DNA of 64,000 nt from Shewanella sp. 10N.286.48.A6 (GTDB taxonomy: Bacteria; Pseudomonadota; Gammaproteobacteria; Enterobacterales; Shewanellaceae), in the NCBI RefSeq assembly GCF_002873135.1, contig NZ_MCVI01000034.1:84584-148583 (forward strand). Reading direction: 5' to 3'. The translations under genes and the position numbers were made by a program. Shown one piece after another: positions 55,230-64,000 of the stretch. Every line of letters starts with the position of its first letter. The stretch's first letter is position 1. The notes beneath the pieces were generated by a model, which had not been told where the DNA came from, ran no database searches, and saw only the letters and a program-made list of their open reading frames with translations.

Positions 55230-56678
55230 ATGAATTTAAATATTGTCAGCGCCGAACAAGCTTCACAGCAAAAGTATGAATTAATAATTATTGGTTCTGG
55301 TTTTGGAGCTTCATTTTTTTTACTTGAAGCGTTAAAAAAAATTAACGGTAATATCCTCGTGCTGGAATGGGGCTATTATAAATCGTGGAATTGGCAATTG
55401 AAACAAAATCGTAACTCGCCAATAAACACTACTGATACCTTTAAAACTGCATCTGAAAAAGAATGGAATTGCACCATTGGTTTTGGTGGTGGAATGAATT
55501 GCTGGTTTGCCCAAACCCCTCGATTTCATCCTGCAGATTTTAAAACCGCCTCTTTGTATGGGGTCGGCAATGACTGGCCGATTTCCTATGACGATCTTGA
55601 GCCTTATTATTGTGATGTCGAAAGCATTATGTCGGTGTCAGGCGACCCTGATATGCAAAGCATGTTTCCTCGCTCAAAACCTTATCCCCAGCCGCCCCAT
55701 AGACCCACTGCCATTGATCGCATCATGAAAAATGCCAATATGGACAGCCACTTTATCATGCCAACGGCCAGAGCAAGGGTGTCAACTGATACACGGGCGG
55801 CCTGCTGCTCTAATGCCAAATGTAATTTATGTCCCATTCAGGCCAAATTTACTGTGCATAATGGTTTTCAGCAGGTGTATTCGGACCCAAGAGTGCATAC
55901 CTGTTTAAACTCTGAAGTAAGGCATATGCAGCACAGTGATAGCACGGTTTCTAGCGTGGTTTTTATCAACAACAATCAAGAATATACCGTCAGCGCCGAC
56001 AAGTTTGTTTTAGGCGCCAACGCCATACAAAGCCCTGCGATATTGCTACGATCGAAAATGGATTTTGGTGACACGGGCCTAGGGCTACACGAGCAAATTG
56101 GGATAAAAGTAGAGGTGTATTTAGACGGTTTAGAGAACTTTGATGGTAGCACTATTACCACAGGGCTCAATTATGCCTTGTATGATGGCGAGTTTAGAAA
56201 AGATCACGCTTCTTGTTTGATTTACTTTGAAAATCGTTGGCCTTATGGCTTTAGAAAAGAAGTGGGTCGCTGGCGAGAAACCCTGCCATTAGTCATTGTC
56301 GCTGAAGATCTCCCCCAAAAATCCAATAATGTCACTATTGATGCTACTACAGGGCAGGCGGTAGTGAGCTATACCGGAGAATCTGAGTACGCCAAAAAAG
56401 GTATTGAGCAGGCTTTAGCGCAATTACCTAAGGTACTTGATGCATTACCTGTGGAAGCGATTCATTTTCGTGGCTGGCGGCCGACTGAATCACATTTACA
56501 GGGCACCTTGAGAATGGGCAACATTGATGATGGCTCAGTGGTAGATGCAAACCTTATTCATCATCAATACCGAAACTTATTTGTGGTGGGCACATCAGTA
56601 TTTCCAAGCTGTTCTTGTGCTAATCCTAGCTTAACGGCTGCAGCATTAGCAGTGCGCGCAGCGAGAATGGGGGTTTAA
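55230..56678 (+). CDS. GMC-family FAD oxidoreductase with cysteine cluster
   Basis: A 482-residue flavoprotein. The FAD-binding loop IIIGSGFGAS is near residues 19-28. A cysteine cluster Cys192-Cys193-x4-Cys198-x2-Cys201 is followed by PIQAKF, as in gluconate-2-dehydrogenase-type large subunits. GMC C-terminal motifs end the protein (ESHLQGTLRMG with the active-site His, CANPSLTAAALA with the Asn). It has no signal peptide of its own. The next gene begins one base after its stop and encodes a Tat-signal protein, so export as a complex is likely. The substrate, a sugar or alcohol, is unknown. Confidence 0.85.
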   Translation: MNLNIVSAEQASQQKYELIIIGSGFGASFFLLEALKKINGNILVLEWGYYKSWNWQLKQNRNSPINTTDTFKTASEKEWNCTIGFGGGMNCWFAQTPRFHPADFKTASLYGVGNDWPISYDDLEPYYCDVESIMSVSGDPDMQSMFPRSKPYPQPPHRPTAIDRIMKNANMDSHFIMPTARARVSTDTRAACCSNAKCNLCPIQAKFTVHNGFQQVYSDPRVHTCLNSEVRHMQHSDSTVSSVVFINNNQEYTVSADKFVLGANAIQSPAILLRSKMDFGDTGLGLHEQIGIKVEVYLDGLENFDGSTITTGLNYALYDGEFRKDHASCLIYFENRWPYGFRKEVGRWRETLPLVIVAEDLPQKSNNVTIDATTGQAVVSYTGESEYAKKGIEQALAQLPKVLDALPVEAIHFRGWRPTESHLQGTLRMGNIDDGSVVDANLIHHQYRNLFVVGTSVFPSCSCANPSLTAAALAVRAARMGV

Positions 56679-56679
56679 T

Positions 56680-57108
56680 ATGAGTGGTACTAGTCTTTCT
56701 CGGCGCTCGTTTCTTAAAGTTGCAGCGGTTGGCGCAGGGCTGGGTGGGGCGGTATTTTATGGAGTGCATACATTAAATACCCAAAATTTTATCGTTTCTA
56801 GCCTTGATCGTTTACTGGGTAAGCTAAATATTAGCGATGAAAACCTGCAATTGTTTTGTGATCATTTTAACGCTGAATATGGTGAGATGAAGCTGCGTGC
56901 CATTATTATATTAGATCAATCTTCAATGTTTGATTTGGTTGTTAAAAAGCGTGCTATTTGGATTGATAAGTATGAGCGAAAATTAGTCACTGATTTTATG
57001 ATGTCGACCAATTATTTCCAAGTCAGTAACCCTGCCACAGAGGCGCTGCAATACTACGGCGCTAATCGGCCTTGTTATAATCCCTTTGCCCGCTTTGACG
57101 TCGGTTGA
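56680..57108 (+). CDS. Tat-signal small subunit partner of the GMC oxidoreductase
   Basis: A 142-residue protein opening with a clear twin-arginine signal (SRRSFLKVAAVGAGLGGAV). The short mature part has no haem or cluster motif and resembles gluconate 2-dehydrogenase subunit-3-type proteins only in size and context. The start is two bases after the oxidoreductase stop, so translation is coupled. I infer a hitchhiker role carrying the folded flavoprotein across the membrane. No cytochrome subunit follows. Confidence 0.78.
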   Translation: MSGTSLSRRSFLKVAAVGAGLGGAVFYGVHTLNTQNFIVSSLDRLLGKLNISDENLQLFCDHFNAEYGEMKLRAIIILDQSSMFDLVVKKRAIWIDKYERKLVTDFMMSTNYFQVSNPATEALQYYGANRPCYNPFARFDVG

Positions 57109-57482
57109 TTGCTGTTGATAAAACCATAATACCCTGTCAGTTATGCCTTTCATAAAATAGTGGCCTTTGACTTTAATAAGTGAAACTTGTTAAGCCAAAG
57201 GTCATTATCTTGCAAAATCTCCATTAAAGTTTTCCCTCAATAAGTCGATGTCTATATACAGGTCTAATCGTGTACTACACGAATATTAGAGGCCAATGTT
57301 ATTGAGTCATGTTATTAAGCACTTTAATGCTCAATAAAGGCTGTTTAAGAGTAATAACCACTCGCCAAACCCCATGCTGACAACTGAAATAACTTGATAT
57401 TCAGGTCATTAATCACGGTGAATTTAAGCTAATTCCTCCGATTTATATTTTAAAGTAGGGCTTAATCTTTAAAGGTAGTTAT
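57109..57482. other. Intergenic region with hairpin after the GMC operon
   Basis: 374 bp without a gene. A thirteen-base imperfect hairpin TGGCCTTTGACTT (57161) / AAGCCAAAGGTCA (57192) with an 18-base loop may end the upstream transcript, though no T run follows. Confidence 0.45.
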
Positions 57483-59099
57483 ATGAGTATTGATGTCTCA
57501 ATTAAGAGAATGCTTCAAATTACAATTTCGTTATCATTATTGGCTTTAATCGTTTTAGTTTGGGTGAGCAATGCCCAGCAATCTTCTATTTATGAAAGTG
57601 TGTTAAATGAAGAAAAACAGGTTAATACTATTTTTGCTTTAAAAGATACTCGCTATGATGTTGTACAAATTCAGCAGTTTTTAACCGATGTTGGCGCAAC
57701 AAAAAGTGATGAAGCCAAAGCCGAAGCGTTAGCAAGTTTGCATGCCGCTCAAGCAAATATGGATAAACTTATCAGTTCGGCACCGGAATATACTGCAAGA
57801 GCTCAATCGATTAAACGTCAAATTAATCAATTGCATGAATCTGGTGTGAATATGGCAGATGCTTACCTAACTCAGGGGACCGATGCTGGTAATTTACTGA
57901 TGAAAGGTGCTGGTGGCTTTGACCAAGCATCGTCAGATTTAGCTGATAATTTAGATGAATTAGCCCAAGAGTTAGATGGTAAATTTACTGTTGCGGTACA
58001 AGAAACCCTAAATTCCACCATGCAAGCTGCCAGTGTGCAATTGTGGGGCAGTATTGGCATTGGTGTGTTTATTATCATTATTTTGTCAGCCCTTTACCGC
58101 AATATTTTCACTCCGCTTAACGCTTTAGATAATTCCATGAGTAATGTGGCTTCAGGCTCTAAAGATCTTACCGTGGCGCTAGATGACAGTGGTAATAGCG
58201 AAATTAATCAGGTCGCTGGCAACTTTAATGTATTTGTAGGTAATATTCGTGAGTTAATTATTGATTTCAATGGTAATACTCAGCAGTTAGGTACGGCAAG
58301 TGTGCAGCTTAAATCGGCCAGTAACGAAACCTTAGCGGGCATGCAGCGCTTACAAGGTGAAACCGAACAAGTTGCTACAGCGATGAACCAAATGCAAGCA
58401 ACCGTGGTGGAAGTAGCTAATAATGCCGAACTAGCCGCGCAAGCAGCTAAAGATTCTGATACCCAAGCGGTCCATGGTGACATGATAGTTCAGCAAACGA
58501 TCGCTTCGATCGATAACCTCTCTGGCGGGGTTGAACAAGCTGCCAATGCGTTACAAAAATTACAAAACGATGCCGATAATATAGGTAGCATTTTAGATGT
58601 GATCCGCAGTATTTCAGAGCAAACTAACTTACTGGCACTCAATGCCGCCATCGAAGCTGCCCGCGCGGGCGAGCACGGCCGTGGCTTTGCGGTAGTGGCA
58701 GACGAGGTCAGAACCTTGTCTAAACGAACTCAAGATTCAACTAATCAAATTCAGCAAATGATTGGACAATTACAAACGGGTGTTAAAGATGCGGTATCGG
58801 TAATGGACTCAAGCCGTGAGCAAGCCGATAAAAGCACCGTTCAGGCAGCACAAGCGGGTGAGGCCTTAGCTAAAATTACCGAATCGGTGGCGATGATTTC
58901 TAATATGGCCACCCAAATCGCCACAGCAGCAGAAGAGCAAACCGCGGTCAGTGATGAAATTAATCGTAATATTGTCAATATTAGTGATGAAGCCAGATTA
59001 ACGGCCAGCAATGCCGACCAATCACATAGTGCCAGTGTGCAGGTTAATCATTTGTCACAGCAATTAAGAGAACAAATTGGTCAATTCAAGACAAGTTAG
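57483..59099 (+). CDS. Methyl-accepting chemotaxis protein
   Basis: A 538-residue chemoreceptor. TM1 lies at about 10-30 and TM2 at about 188-208, enclosing a helical periplasmic sensor of around 155 residues. A HAMP linker follows, then the signalling hairpin with the conserved tip [19 protein letters not shown] and [15 protein letters not shown]. There is no C-terminal CheR-tethering pentapeptide. The ligand is unknown; the all-helical sensor resembles four-helix-bundle types. It stands alone with a strong terminator. Confidence 0.95.
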   Translation: MSIDVSIKRMLQITISLSLLALIVLVWVSNAQQSSIYESVLNEEKQVNTIFALKDTRYDVVQIQQFLTDVGATKSDEAKAEALASLHAAQANMDKLISSAPEYTARAQSIKRQINQLHESGVNMADAYLTQGTDAGNLLMKGAGGFDQASSDLADNLDELAQELDGKFTVAVQETLNSTMQAASVQLWGSIGIGVFIIIILSALYRNIFTPLNALDNSMSNVASGSKDLTVALDDSGNSEINQVAGNFNVFVGNIRELIIDFNGNTQQLGTASVQLKSASNETLAGMQRLQGETEQVATAMNQMQATVVEVANNAELAAQAAKDSDTQAVHGDMIVQQTIASIDNLSGGVEQAANALQKLQNDADNIGSILDVIRSISEQTNLLALNAAIEAARAGEHGRGFAVVADEVRTLSKRTQDSTNQIQQMIGQLQTGVKDAVSVMDSSREQADKSTVQAAQAGEALAKITESVAMISNMATQIATAAEEQTAVSDEINRNIVNISDEARLTASNADQSHSASVQVNHLSQQLREQIGQFKTS

Positions 59100-59226
59100 T
59101 GAATTATTTTAAACAAGCTAGAGTCAATGTGACAGTTTTGCCACTAAAACATCCGTTATTTAGAGGCTAATGTTGTGTTATGAGCATTATGTTATAAGCA
59201 TTGTGTTTTAAGCATAGTGATAGAGG

Positions 59227-59261
59227 CCTAAGGGAGATAGACCCATTCCCTTAGGTTTTTT
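59227..59261 (+). terminator. Rho-independent terminator after the chemoreceptor gene
   Basis: CCTAAGGGA / TCCCTTAGG with an eleven-base loop and six T. Confidence 0.9.
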
Positions 59262-59320
59262 CATCAATACCAAGCGATGTAAGTTATCATTATCCCAATA
59301 AGCAGATGTATCATTCTGCG

Positions 59321-59551
59321 CTATAGCCAGCTCGCCAGTTGCTCTTTAGTGGGCTTACTGCCTTTATGAACCACTTTTTCATCCACCACCACAGCAGGTG
59401 TGCTCATTACACCATAAGCCATAATTTGCGCCATGTCGGTGACTTTCTCTATTGTGACAGTAACGGCTTTTTCATCGGCAACTGCTTGGGCAAGTTCTGC
59501 TGTCTCAAGACACTTTTTACAGCCGGAGCCTAATATTTTAATGGTTCTCAT
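59321..59551 (-). CDS. Small thioredoxin-like redox protein (thioredoxin_3 family)
   Basis: A 76-residue protein with the CxxC pair Cys11-Lys-Lys-Cys14 in LGSGCKKCLE, and the cis-Pro segment MSTPAVVVDEKVVHKG. This is the redox-active disulfide protein 2 / MTH895 type of mini-thioredoxin. It follows the ArsP-like permease gene by 56 bases on the same strand. This pairing recurs in bacteria, and a role in reducing the permease's cysteines or its substrate is inferred. Confidence 0.88.
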   Translation of the reverse strand: MRTIKILGSGCKKCLETAELAQAVADEKAVTVTIEKVTDMAQIMAYGVMSTPAVVVDEKVVHKGSKPTKEQLASWL

Positions 59552-59607
59552 GATAAATCCTTATTTATTGAGCTGTTAAATCACCGATGTTTTTTACATC
59601 AGTAAAA

Positions 59608-60606
59608 TCATAAAAATGGCGTAAAGGCATTAAACAGCCAACCGACTAGGGTAAACGCCACCAATAGCAGGCAGAATAATATTGCCAGTAAGCGCCACTG
59701 CATAACCTGTTTTAGTAAGATAAATTCTGGGAAGCTGGCAGCAACGGTGCTCATGCAAAATGCCAGTGTGGTGCCTATGGGTAGGCCATTAACAATTAAG
59801 CTTTCCATCACAGGAATTACCCCGGTGGCGTTTGAATACAGCGGGATCCCCAGTAGTACTGCAGCAGGTACTGACCACCATTGGCCATCGCCTAAATGGG
59901 CCTCAATCCAACCATCGGGTACAAAGCCGTGCAGCGCTGCCCCAAGGCCGACACCAATAATGACCCATTTCCATACTCGGCCAAAAATATCGAACATCTC
60001 AGTTTTGGCAAATTGATGCCGCTGTGACAGTGTTAGCGCTTGGGTTTGAATATCGTCAGGGTTATTAGCAGTGCTATGTTGTTGACCGCGTTTGAGGGCT
60101 TCAGCGGCAAAAGATTGTAGCCAGCGCTCAGCTTTTATTGCATCGAGAAAAAAGCCGCCTAACATGCCGACACTCATGCCAACCACGACATATAAAATGG
60201 TGAATTTTATCCCCAGTAGGCTCATGAGTAGCAAGATGGCTACTTCGTTGATTAGCGGTGAGGTGATCAAAAAGCTCATGGTGATCCCAAGGGGGATCCC
60301 GGCTGAGGTAAAGCCAAGAAATACCGGAATACTGGAGCAAGAACAAAATGGTGTTACCACCCCAAATCCAGAGCCCATCAAGTAACCTAAGCCCTTGGGT
60401 TTACTAGCTAAATAGTCTCTGACTCGTTCAACATTTAATGAGGCTCGCATTAAGGCTATGAGGTAGATCATCACCAGCAGTAGGGCAAAAATCTTAGTTA
60501 CGTCTTCAACAAAAAAATGCAGTACATCCCCAAGCTTTGTCTGCGCTGACAAGCCCAATAAATCGTAAATTAGCCATGATGCAAAATCAGTGAAAATTTG
60601 AAACAT
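59608..60606 (-). CDS. ArsP-like permease (DUF318/UPF0718)
   Basis: A 332-residue inner-membrane protein with eight or more helices. The family hallmark TPFCSCSSIPVFLGF has Cys88 and Cys90, and SFLITSPLINEVAI follows. Relatives named ArsP export trivalent organoarsenicals through such cysteines; many others have unknown substrates. It is the first gene of a two-gene unit with the mini-thioredoxin. No arsR repressor gene is adjacent, so arsenic control is not shown. Confidence 0.85.
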   Translation of the reverse strand: MFQIFTDFASWLIYDLLGLSAQTKLGDVLHFFVEDVTKIFALLLVMIYLIALMRASLNVERVRDYLASKPKGLGYLMGSGFGVVTPFCSCSSIPVFLGFTSAGIPLGITMSFLITSPLINEVAILLLMSLLGIKFTILYVVVGMSVGMLGGFFLDAIKAERWLQSFAAEALKRGQQHSTANNPDDIQTQALTLSQRHQFAKTEMFDIFGRVWKWVIIGVGLGAALHGFVPDGWIEAHLGDGQWWSVPAAVLLGIPLYSNATGVIPVMESLIVNGLPIGTTLAFCMSTVAASFPEFILLKQVMQWRLLAILFCLLLVAFTLVGWLFNAFTPFL

Positions 60607-60800
60607 AGGTTAATGCTCAAAAAAACGTCTTATAGCCAAGATAGCGGATTTTTAGTAATGAAAATAAGCGCTAGCTCTCGCTTTTGCATAAAGGGCTGGA
60701 GCGTAAAGGTTTGTCACAATATCGGTTAAATAAAGCTAAAACACCACTTAAGCTTGGTGCTTACAGAAGTTATAACTGAAGGGGTTTGAAACTGAAAACC

Positions 60801-60835
60801 AGCCTCGCATTTGGGGTAAACCTTAATGCGAGGCT
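60801..60835 (-). terminator. Probable terminator of the 60894-61343 gene
   Basis: An eleven-pair stem AGCCTCGCATT / AATGCGAGGCT with a thirteen-base loop; on the minus strand GGTTTTCAG follows, a weak T tract. Confidence 0.6.
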
Positions 60836-60893
60836 GTGGTCTAGATATTGTGAAGTGGGATTAAGTTAATGATTAAATTGTACTTAATTTTTT

Positions 60894-61343
60894 CTACTTC
60901 ATGATAATTTCTCTTAATCGGTATTCTCCGGTTAAGGTTCTTACATTGGGATAAGTTTTAGTGATTTTACGGCTATTGTCTTGATTGGCTTGGCCCCAAC
61001 TTTTCATGAAGTTTTTATACTTTTCCTGATTGGGTTCTAAATCGGCACTATTTTCAAACATCACCATTAGCACCATATTGAATTCGCCACTTTGTGGTAA
61101 TTCACTGGCAAAAATTTTCCAATCTTTAATATAACCCAGCTCTTTTTGTAACCGTACCGCTTTAACCCAACTTTCTCTTAAGCCTTCTAGGTAAACGTCT
61201 TCCATGTTGGGATCGATCCTCACCGTGGTCATTGAAGTCACTTCTTTTCCAATGTCATAGTCTTTATAAATCTCAAGCTCAGCCTGAGAAGAAACGGCAA
61301 AGAGTAAGCTGCATAATCCGATTATTAATACGATATATTTCAT
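60894..61343 (-). CDS. Secreted protein of unknown function (149 residues)
   Basis: A Sec signal peptide (to about residue 21, SSQAELE) is followed by a roughly 125-residue domain with aromatic and charged surface residues (TTVRIDPNMEDVYLEGL, FNMVLMVMFENSADL). The strand-helix pattern could suit a dimeric alpha-beta barrel, but I do not recognise a family. It is monocistronic. No function is proposed. Confidence 0.7.
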   Translation of the reverse strand: MKYIVLIIGLCSLLFAVSSQAELEIYKDYDIGKEVTSMTTVRIDPNMEDVYLEGLRESWVKAVRLQKELGYIKDWKIFASELPQSGEFNMVLMVMFENSADLEPNQEKYKNFMKSWGQANQDNSRKITKTYPNVRTLTGEYRLREIIMK

Positions 61344-61570
61344 CTTAATCTCTCTTAGGTTGTTAAAAAATTAACACCGAGAAGTATAGTGACGAATGGG
61401 TTAATAGCGAGTGGCTAAGGCTTAATGAAGACTTTCTATTTACGCTTAGCTGCTTTTAATAGCGCTAAAAAGAGTGGGAGAGGATGGGTTTAAATCTGAG
61501 TGGAACAAGCGGTGAAGGGAATGATTGTTTTATCGCATCGTTCCCTTCGCTGGGTCTGGTTTGGTACGAA

Positions 61571-61816
61571 TTAGTCGTGATGGGCTTTTAGCTGTTGGAA
61601 TAGCACATCTTTTAAATTAGCCCGCTGCACTTTAAGTTGGTGCATGTGTTCGTCATCGGTTGGGCTGCCATCAATTTCTAACTGGCGGATTTCATAATCC
61701 AGTAGGTGGTATTGTTTTGATTGCTTTTGAAATGTTTCATCTTTATGTGTTAAATCAACAATGTCTTGCTTAAATTCTGGAAAGTCGAAAATTAGTGCGT
61801 GATTCTCATTTAACAT
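61571..61816 (-). CDS. DUF465 (YdcH-like) small coiled-coil protein
   Basis: An 81-residue helical protein. The DUF465 pattern is seen in FPEFKQDIVDLTHKDETF, LDYEIRQLE and the end LKVQRANLKDVLFQQLKAH. Such proteins form antiparallel helical pairs of unknown function and are widespread in proteobacteria. It is monocistronic. A GAAGGGAA-type hairpin lies 15-50 bases downstream, without a T run. Confidence 0.88.
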   Translation of the reverse strand: MLNENHALIFDFPEFKQDIVDLTHKDETFQKQSKQYHLLDYEIRQLEIDGSPTDDEHMHQLKVQRANLKDVLFQQLKAHHD

Positions 61817-61946
61817 AGATAACCCCTAAATGGTGAACAGAAATTCAGTATTTTGGAACTGAGTTCACTATAGCATTATGTTGTTTAAAAATGGCGAGCT
61901 GGTTAACAAATCTTAATGAAATTTTTGCTAAAAATAGGATTTATTT

Positions 61947-61998
61947 GAGTAAGTTAGGATGGGTTATTTATTATCTTAACTTACCCATCCAGTTACTC
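61947..61998 (-). terminator. Hairpin just after the SulP gene, possible terminator
   Basis: Arms GAGTAA and GGATGGGT pair with ACCCATCC and TTACTC around an 18-base loop, starting seven bases past the stop codon. No T run follows, so termination efficiency is uncertain. Confidence 0.55.
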
Positions 61999-62004
61999 AT
62001 ATTT

Positions 62005-63657
62005 CTAGCCGTTAGCTTGCACATGTTTAAGGGCCGCCTGTAAGGCTTCATAGCGGAACAAAAAGGTGTTTTCAGTTGGCAGCGAATCAATCACATGAAA
62101 CTTCTGCAGCTGATCTTTGGTTTGCAGGTTAGGGCACAATAAAAATACTTCACAATGGGCATCTTGGGCATCTTTAATGGCATTTTCTAGCGCTAGCCCA
62201 ACAGTCACATCGATCATCGGCACGTCAGTAAGATCGAGGATCATCGCTTCATAATCACTCACACTGGTATGTTGGCGAGAGATCGCTTTTGATACGCTGA
62301 AGATCATTGGCCCTGACAGATAGAAAAACAGCACTTTACCATTGGCTTGATCCAGCAGGCCGCGTTCGCTTTGAGTCAGCGGCACATCGTTTTGATCGGC
62401 ATCACTAATGGCTTTTACTTGCCTTGCTTGCTGCTGGCTTAATTGTTCAATGATAATAATGTTAGAAATAAACACCCCAAGACCAACGGCAACAATTAAA
62501 TCGACAAATACGGTTAAGATCATCACCCCGTACATGATCGCCATGCCTTGCATACTGACTTTGTGAGCCCGTTGAATGAAGCTCCAATCAAGAATATTAA
62601 AGCCCACATAAACCGCAATACCAGCTAAAACGGCCATAGGTATTGGCTCTGTTAAGCCGCCAGCCACAAGTACCACTAATGCCAGCATTAGCGCGCGAAC
62701 CATACCAGAAACAGGTGAGCGGGCGCCTACCTGAATATTGGTCACTGTACCCATAGTAGCACCTGCGCCAGGCAGGGCGCCGAATAAACCTGAAATCATA
62801 TTAGCCAAGCCCTGACCCCGTAACTCTTTGTCTGAGTCGTGCTCTTTACGGGTCAATGAGTCTCCGATAACGGCGGTGAGTAACGTATCGATACAGCCTA
62901 AGGTGCCTAACACCAAGGCATCAATCACCATGGTAATAAAAATATCCGCATTTATGTGCGGTATCACTAAAGAAGGTAACCCAGCAGGAATAACCCCAAT
63001 ACGGCGAATGCTGTCACTATCAAATAAAATCACTGACAGTAACGTGATGGCGACTAAGGCAACCAGTTGCGCAGGGACGTATTTACGATAGCGCTGAGGA
63101 AACAAAAATAATGTCGCTAAAGTCAGTAAGCCTAAAAATAGTTCAGCAAACTTAATATTGCTTAAGGTGTCGGGAAGGGCTGATAAGGTGCCTAACACAC
63201 CACCTACAGGAGCGGCATGACCTAACAATGGTGACAGCTGTAAGATGATTAAAATCACCCCAATGCCTGACATAAAGCCTGAAATGACACTGTATGGCAT
63301 TAAGGTGACGTATTTACCTAGCTTGAGCATGCCGAGTAAAAATTGAAAACCGCCTGCCATCATCACCACGGTAAAGGATATTGCCATTCCTGATTCAGGG
63401 TATTTGGCCACCATGCTGGTTAAAATGGCGGTCATAATCACTGTCATAGGGCCGGTCGGTTCAGATATTAAGCTTGATGAGCCGCCAAATAAGGAGGCAA
63501 AAAAGCCCACTAGTATCGCGCCCCATAATCCGGCTTCGGCGCCAGCGCCAGAGGCAACACCAAAGGCCAGTGCCAAGGGTAGGGAAATGATGGCTGTGGT
63601 GACGCCACCAAACAAATCGCCTTTAAGATTGACGTCTTTGAACCGTTCCTTAAACAA
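62005..63657 (-). CDS. SulP family anion transporter with STAS domain
   Basis: A 550-residue carrier. The SulP membrane domain (10-14 helices) spans about 1-400, with GGVTTAIISLPLALAFGVASG and SEPTGPMTV near residue 65, a pattern seen in BicA-type members. A C-terminal STAS domain (about 435-545) includes VLFFYLSGPMIFSVSKAI and MILDLTDVPMIDVT. It may take up bicarbonate or sulfate; the ion is not determined. The tandem repeat array begins 24 bases upstream of its start, so its promoter probably lies within or beside the repeats. Confidence 0.9.
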   Translation of the reverse strand: MFKERFKDVNLKGDLFGGVTTAIISLPLALAFGVASGAGAEAGLWGAILVGFFASLFGGSSSLISEPTGPMTVIMTAILTSMVAKYPESGMAISFTVVMMAGGFQFLLGMLKLGKYVTLMPYSVISGFMSGIGVILIILQLSPLLGHAAPVGGVLGTLSALPDTLSNIKFAELFLGLLTLATLFLFPQRYRKYVPAQLVALVAITLLSVILFDSDSIRRIGVIPAGLPSLVIPHINADIFITMVIDALVLGTLGCIDTLLTAVIGDSLTRKEHDSDKELRGQGLANMISGLFGALPGAGATMGTVTNIQVGARSPVSGMVRALMLALVVLVAGGLTEPIPMAVLAGIAVYVGFNILDWSFIQRAHKVSMQGMAIMYGVMILTVFVDLIVAVGLGVFISNIIIIEQLSQQQARQVKAISDADQNDVPLTQSERGLLDQANGKVLFFYLSGPMIFSVSKAISRQHTSVSDYEAMILDLTDVPMIDVTVGLALENAIKDAQDAHCEVFLLCPNLQTKDQLQKFHVIDSLPTENTFLFRYEALQAALKHVQANG

Positions 63658-63680
63658 AATGCTAACCTCTTAGACCATAA

Positions 63681-64000
63681 TTGGCGCAACTTTATCAAAA
63701 AATTAACTATTTTGTATAGATAAGAGGCGGTTGTTTATATCGATAAGCAACTGGTTGGCGCAGCTGTTAAGGCAAATATTTGACTATTTTGTATAGATAA
63801 GAGGCAGTTGTTTATATCGACAAGCGGCTGAATAGCGCAGCTGTTAAGGCAAATGTTTCACAGTTTTGTATAGATAAGAGGCCGGTTATTTATATCGATA
63901 AGCGACAGGTTGGCGCAGCTGTTGAGGCAAATGTTTAACAGTTTTGTATAGATAAGAGGCCGGTTGTTTATATCGATAAGCAACTGAATAGCGCAGCTGT
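63681..64000. repeat. Tandem array of 77-78 bp structured units, running off the window
   Basis: The word TTTTGTATAGATAAGAGGC starts at 63710, 63787, 63864 and 63942. A diverged partial unit begins at 63681. Each unit contains a hairpin of about eleven pairs around an ATCG loop (for example GTTGTTTAT-ATCG-ATAAGCAAC) and then a GCGCAGCTG word. No open reading frame crosses it. The array continues past the window end. Confidence 0.93.

Noticed and set aside
63681..64000. CRISPR array as an explanation for the terminal repeats
   Set aside because: The units are contiguous 77-78 bp tandem copies without unique spacers, and no cas genes are present.

Overview
The window looks like chromosomal DNA of a marine gammaproteobacterium of the genus Shewanella. 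Evidence: moderately AT-rich DNA with TTA-rich leucine usage; a uvrA - MFS transporter - ssb cluster; a galM/galK, dsbD/cutA, fxsA and groES/groEL neighbourhood; a GlyGly-CTERM secreted nuclease; and a long-form purC. No rRNA, tRNA, CRISPR array, intact insertion sequence or prophage is visible. The genus is an inference from gene content and has not been checked by alignment.

Layout. 0.1-7.7 kb: secreted and envelope proteins (lipoprotein, S10 peptidase, ExeM/NucH-type nuclease, acyltransferase-like membrane protein), plus a decayed gene and tandem repeats at 1.6-2.3 kb. 7.7-18.9 kb: core functions (purC, an EamA exporter, the DEAD-box helicase deaD, an M28 lipoprotein peptidase, uvrA, a YajR-like MFS carrier and ssb). 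19.0-21.4 kb: a four-gene operon of two DUF1538 membrane proteins, a P-II-like protein and a CBS protein. 21.7-29.8 kb: a membrane-anchored unknown, a solute-binding protein, a quinone oxidoreductase, an acidic unknown, galK-galM behind a near-consensus CRP site, and a CPA2 antiporter with a TrkA-N domain. 29.9-37.0 kb: cutA-dsbD (ATGA overlap), fxsA, a MATE carrier with a small membrane protein, and groES-groEL behind a sigma-32-type promoter.

37.0-42.7 kb reads as an accessory stretch: a secreted M16 protease, a GC-richer YugP-type zinc peptidase and a membrane-tethered XRE regulator, separated by structured intergenic DNA. 43.0-52.7 kb returns to dcuA, yqhA, a Tat-exported class V aminotransferase-fold protein, an RlpA lipoprotein, an epoxide-hydrolase-like protein, a thioredoxin-fold membrane protein with an apparent non-ATG start, a periplasmic amidohydrolase and a bifunctional NAD(P)HX repair enzyme. 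53.3-64.0 kb: a chitin-type LPMO, a GMC oxidoreductase with a Tat-signal partner, a chemoreceptor, a thioredoxin/ArsP-type permease pair, two small proteins and a SulP anion transporter. The window ends inside a tandem array of 77-78 bp units, each able to form a hairpin.

The strongest leads for novelty are that terminal repeat array, the DUF1538/P-II/CBS operon, and the GMC-oxidoreductase/Tat-partner pair. I see no clear multi-gene defence or mobile system. Functional names come from family motifs recognised by eye; no database search was run.
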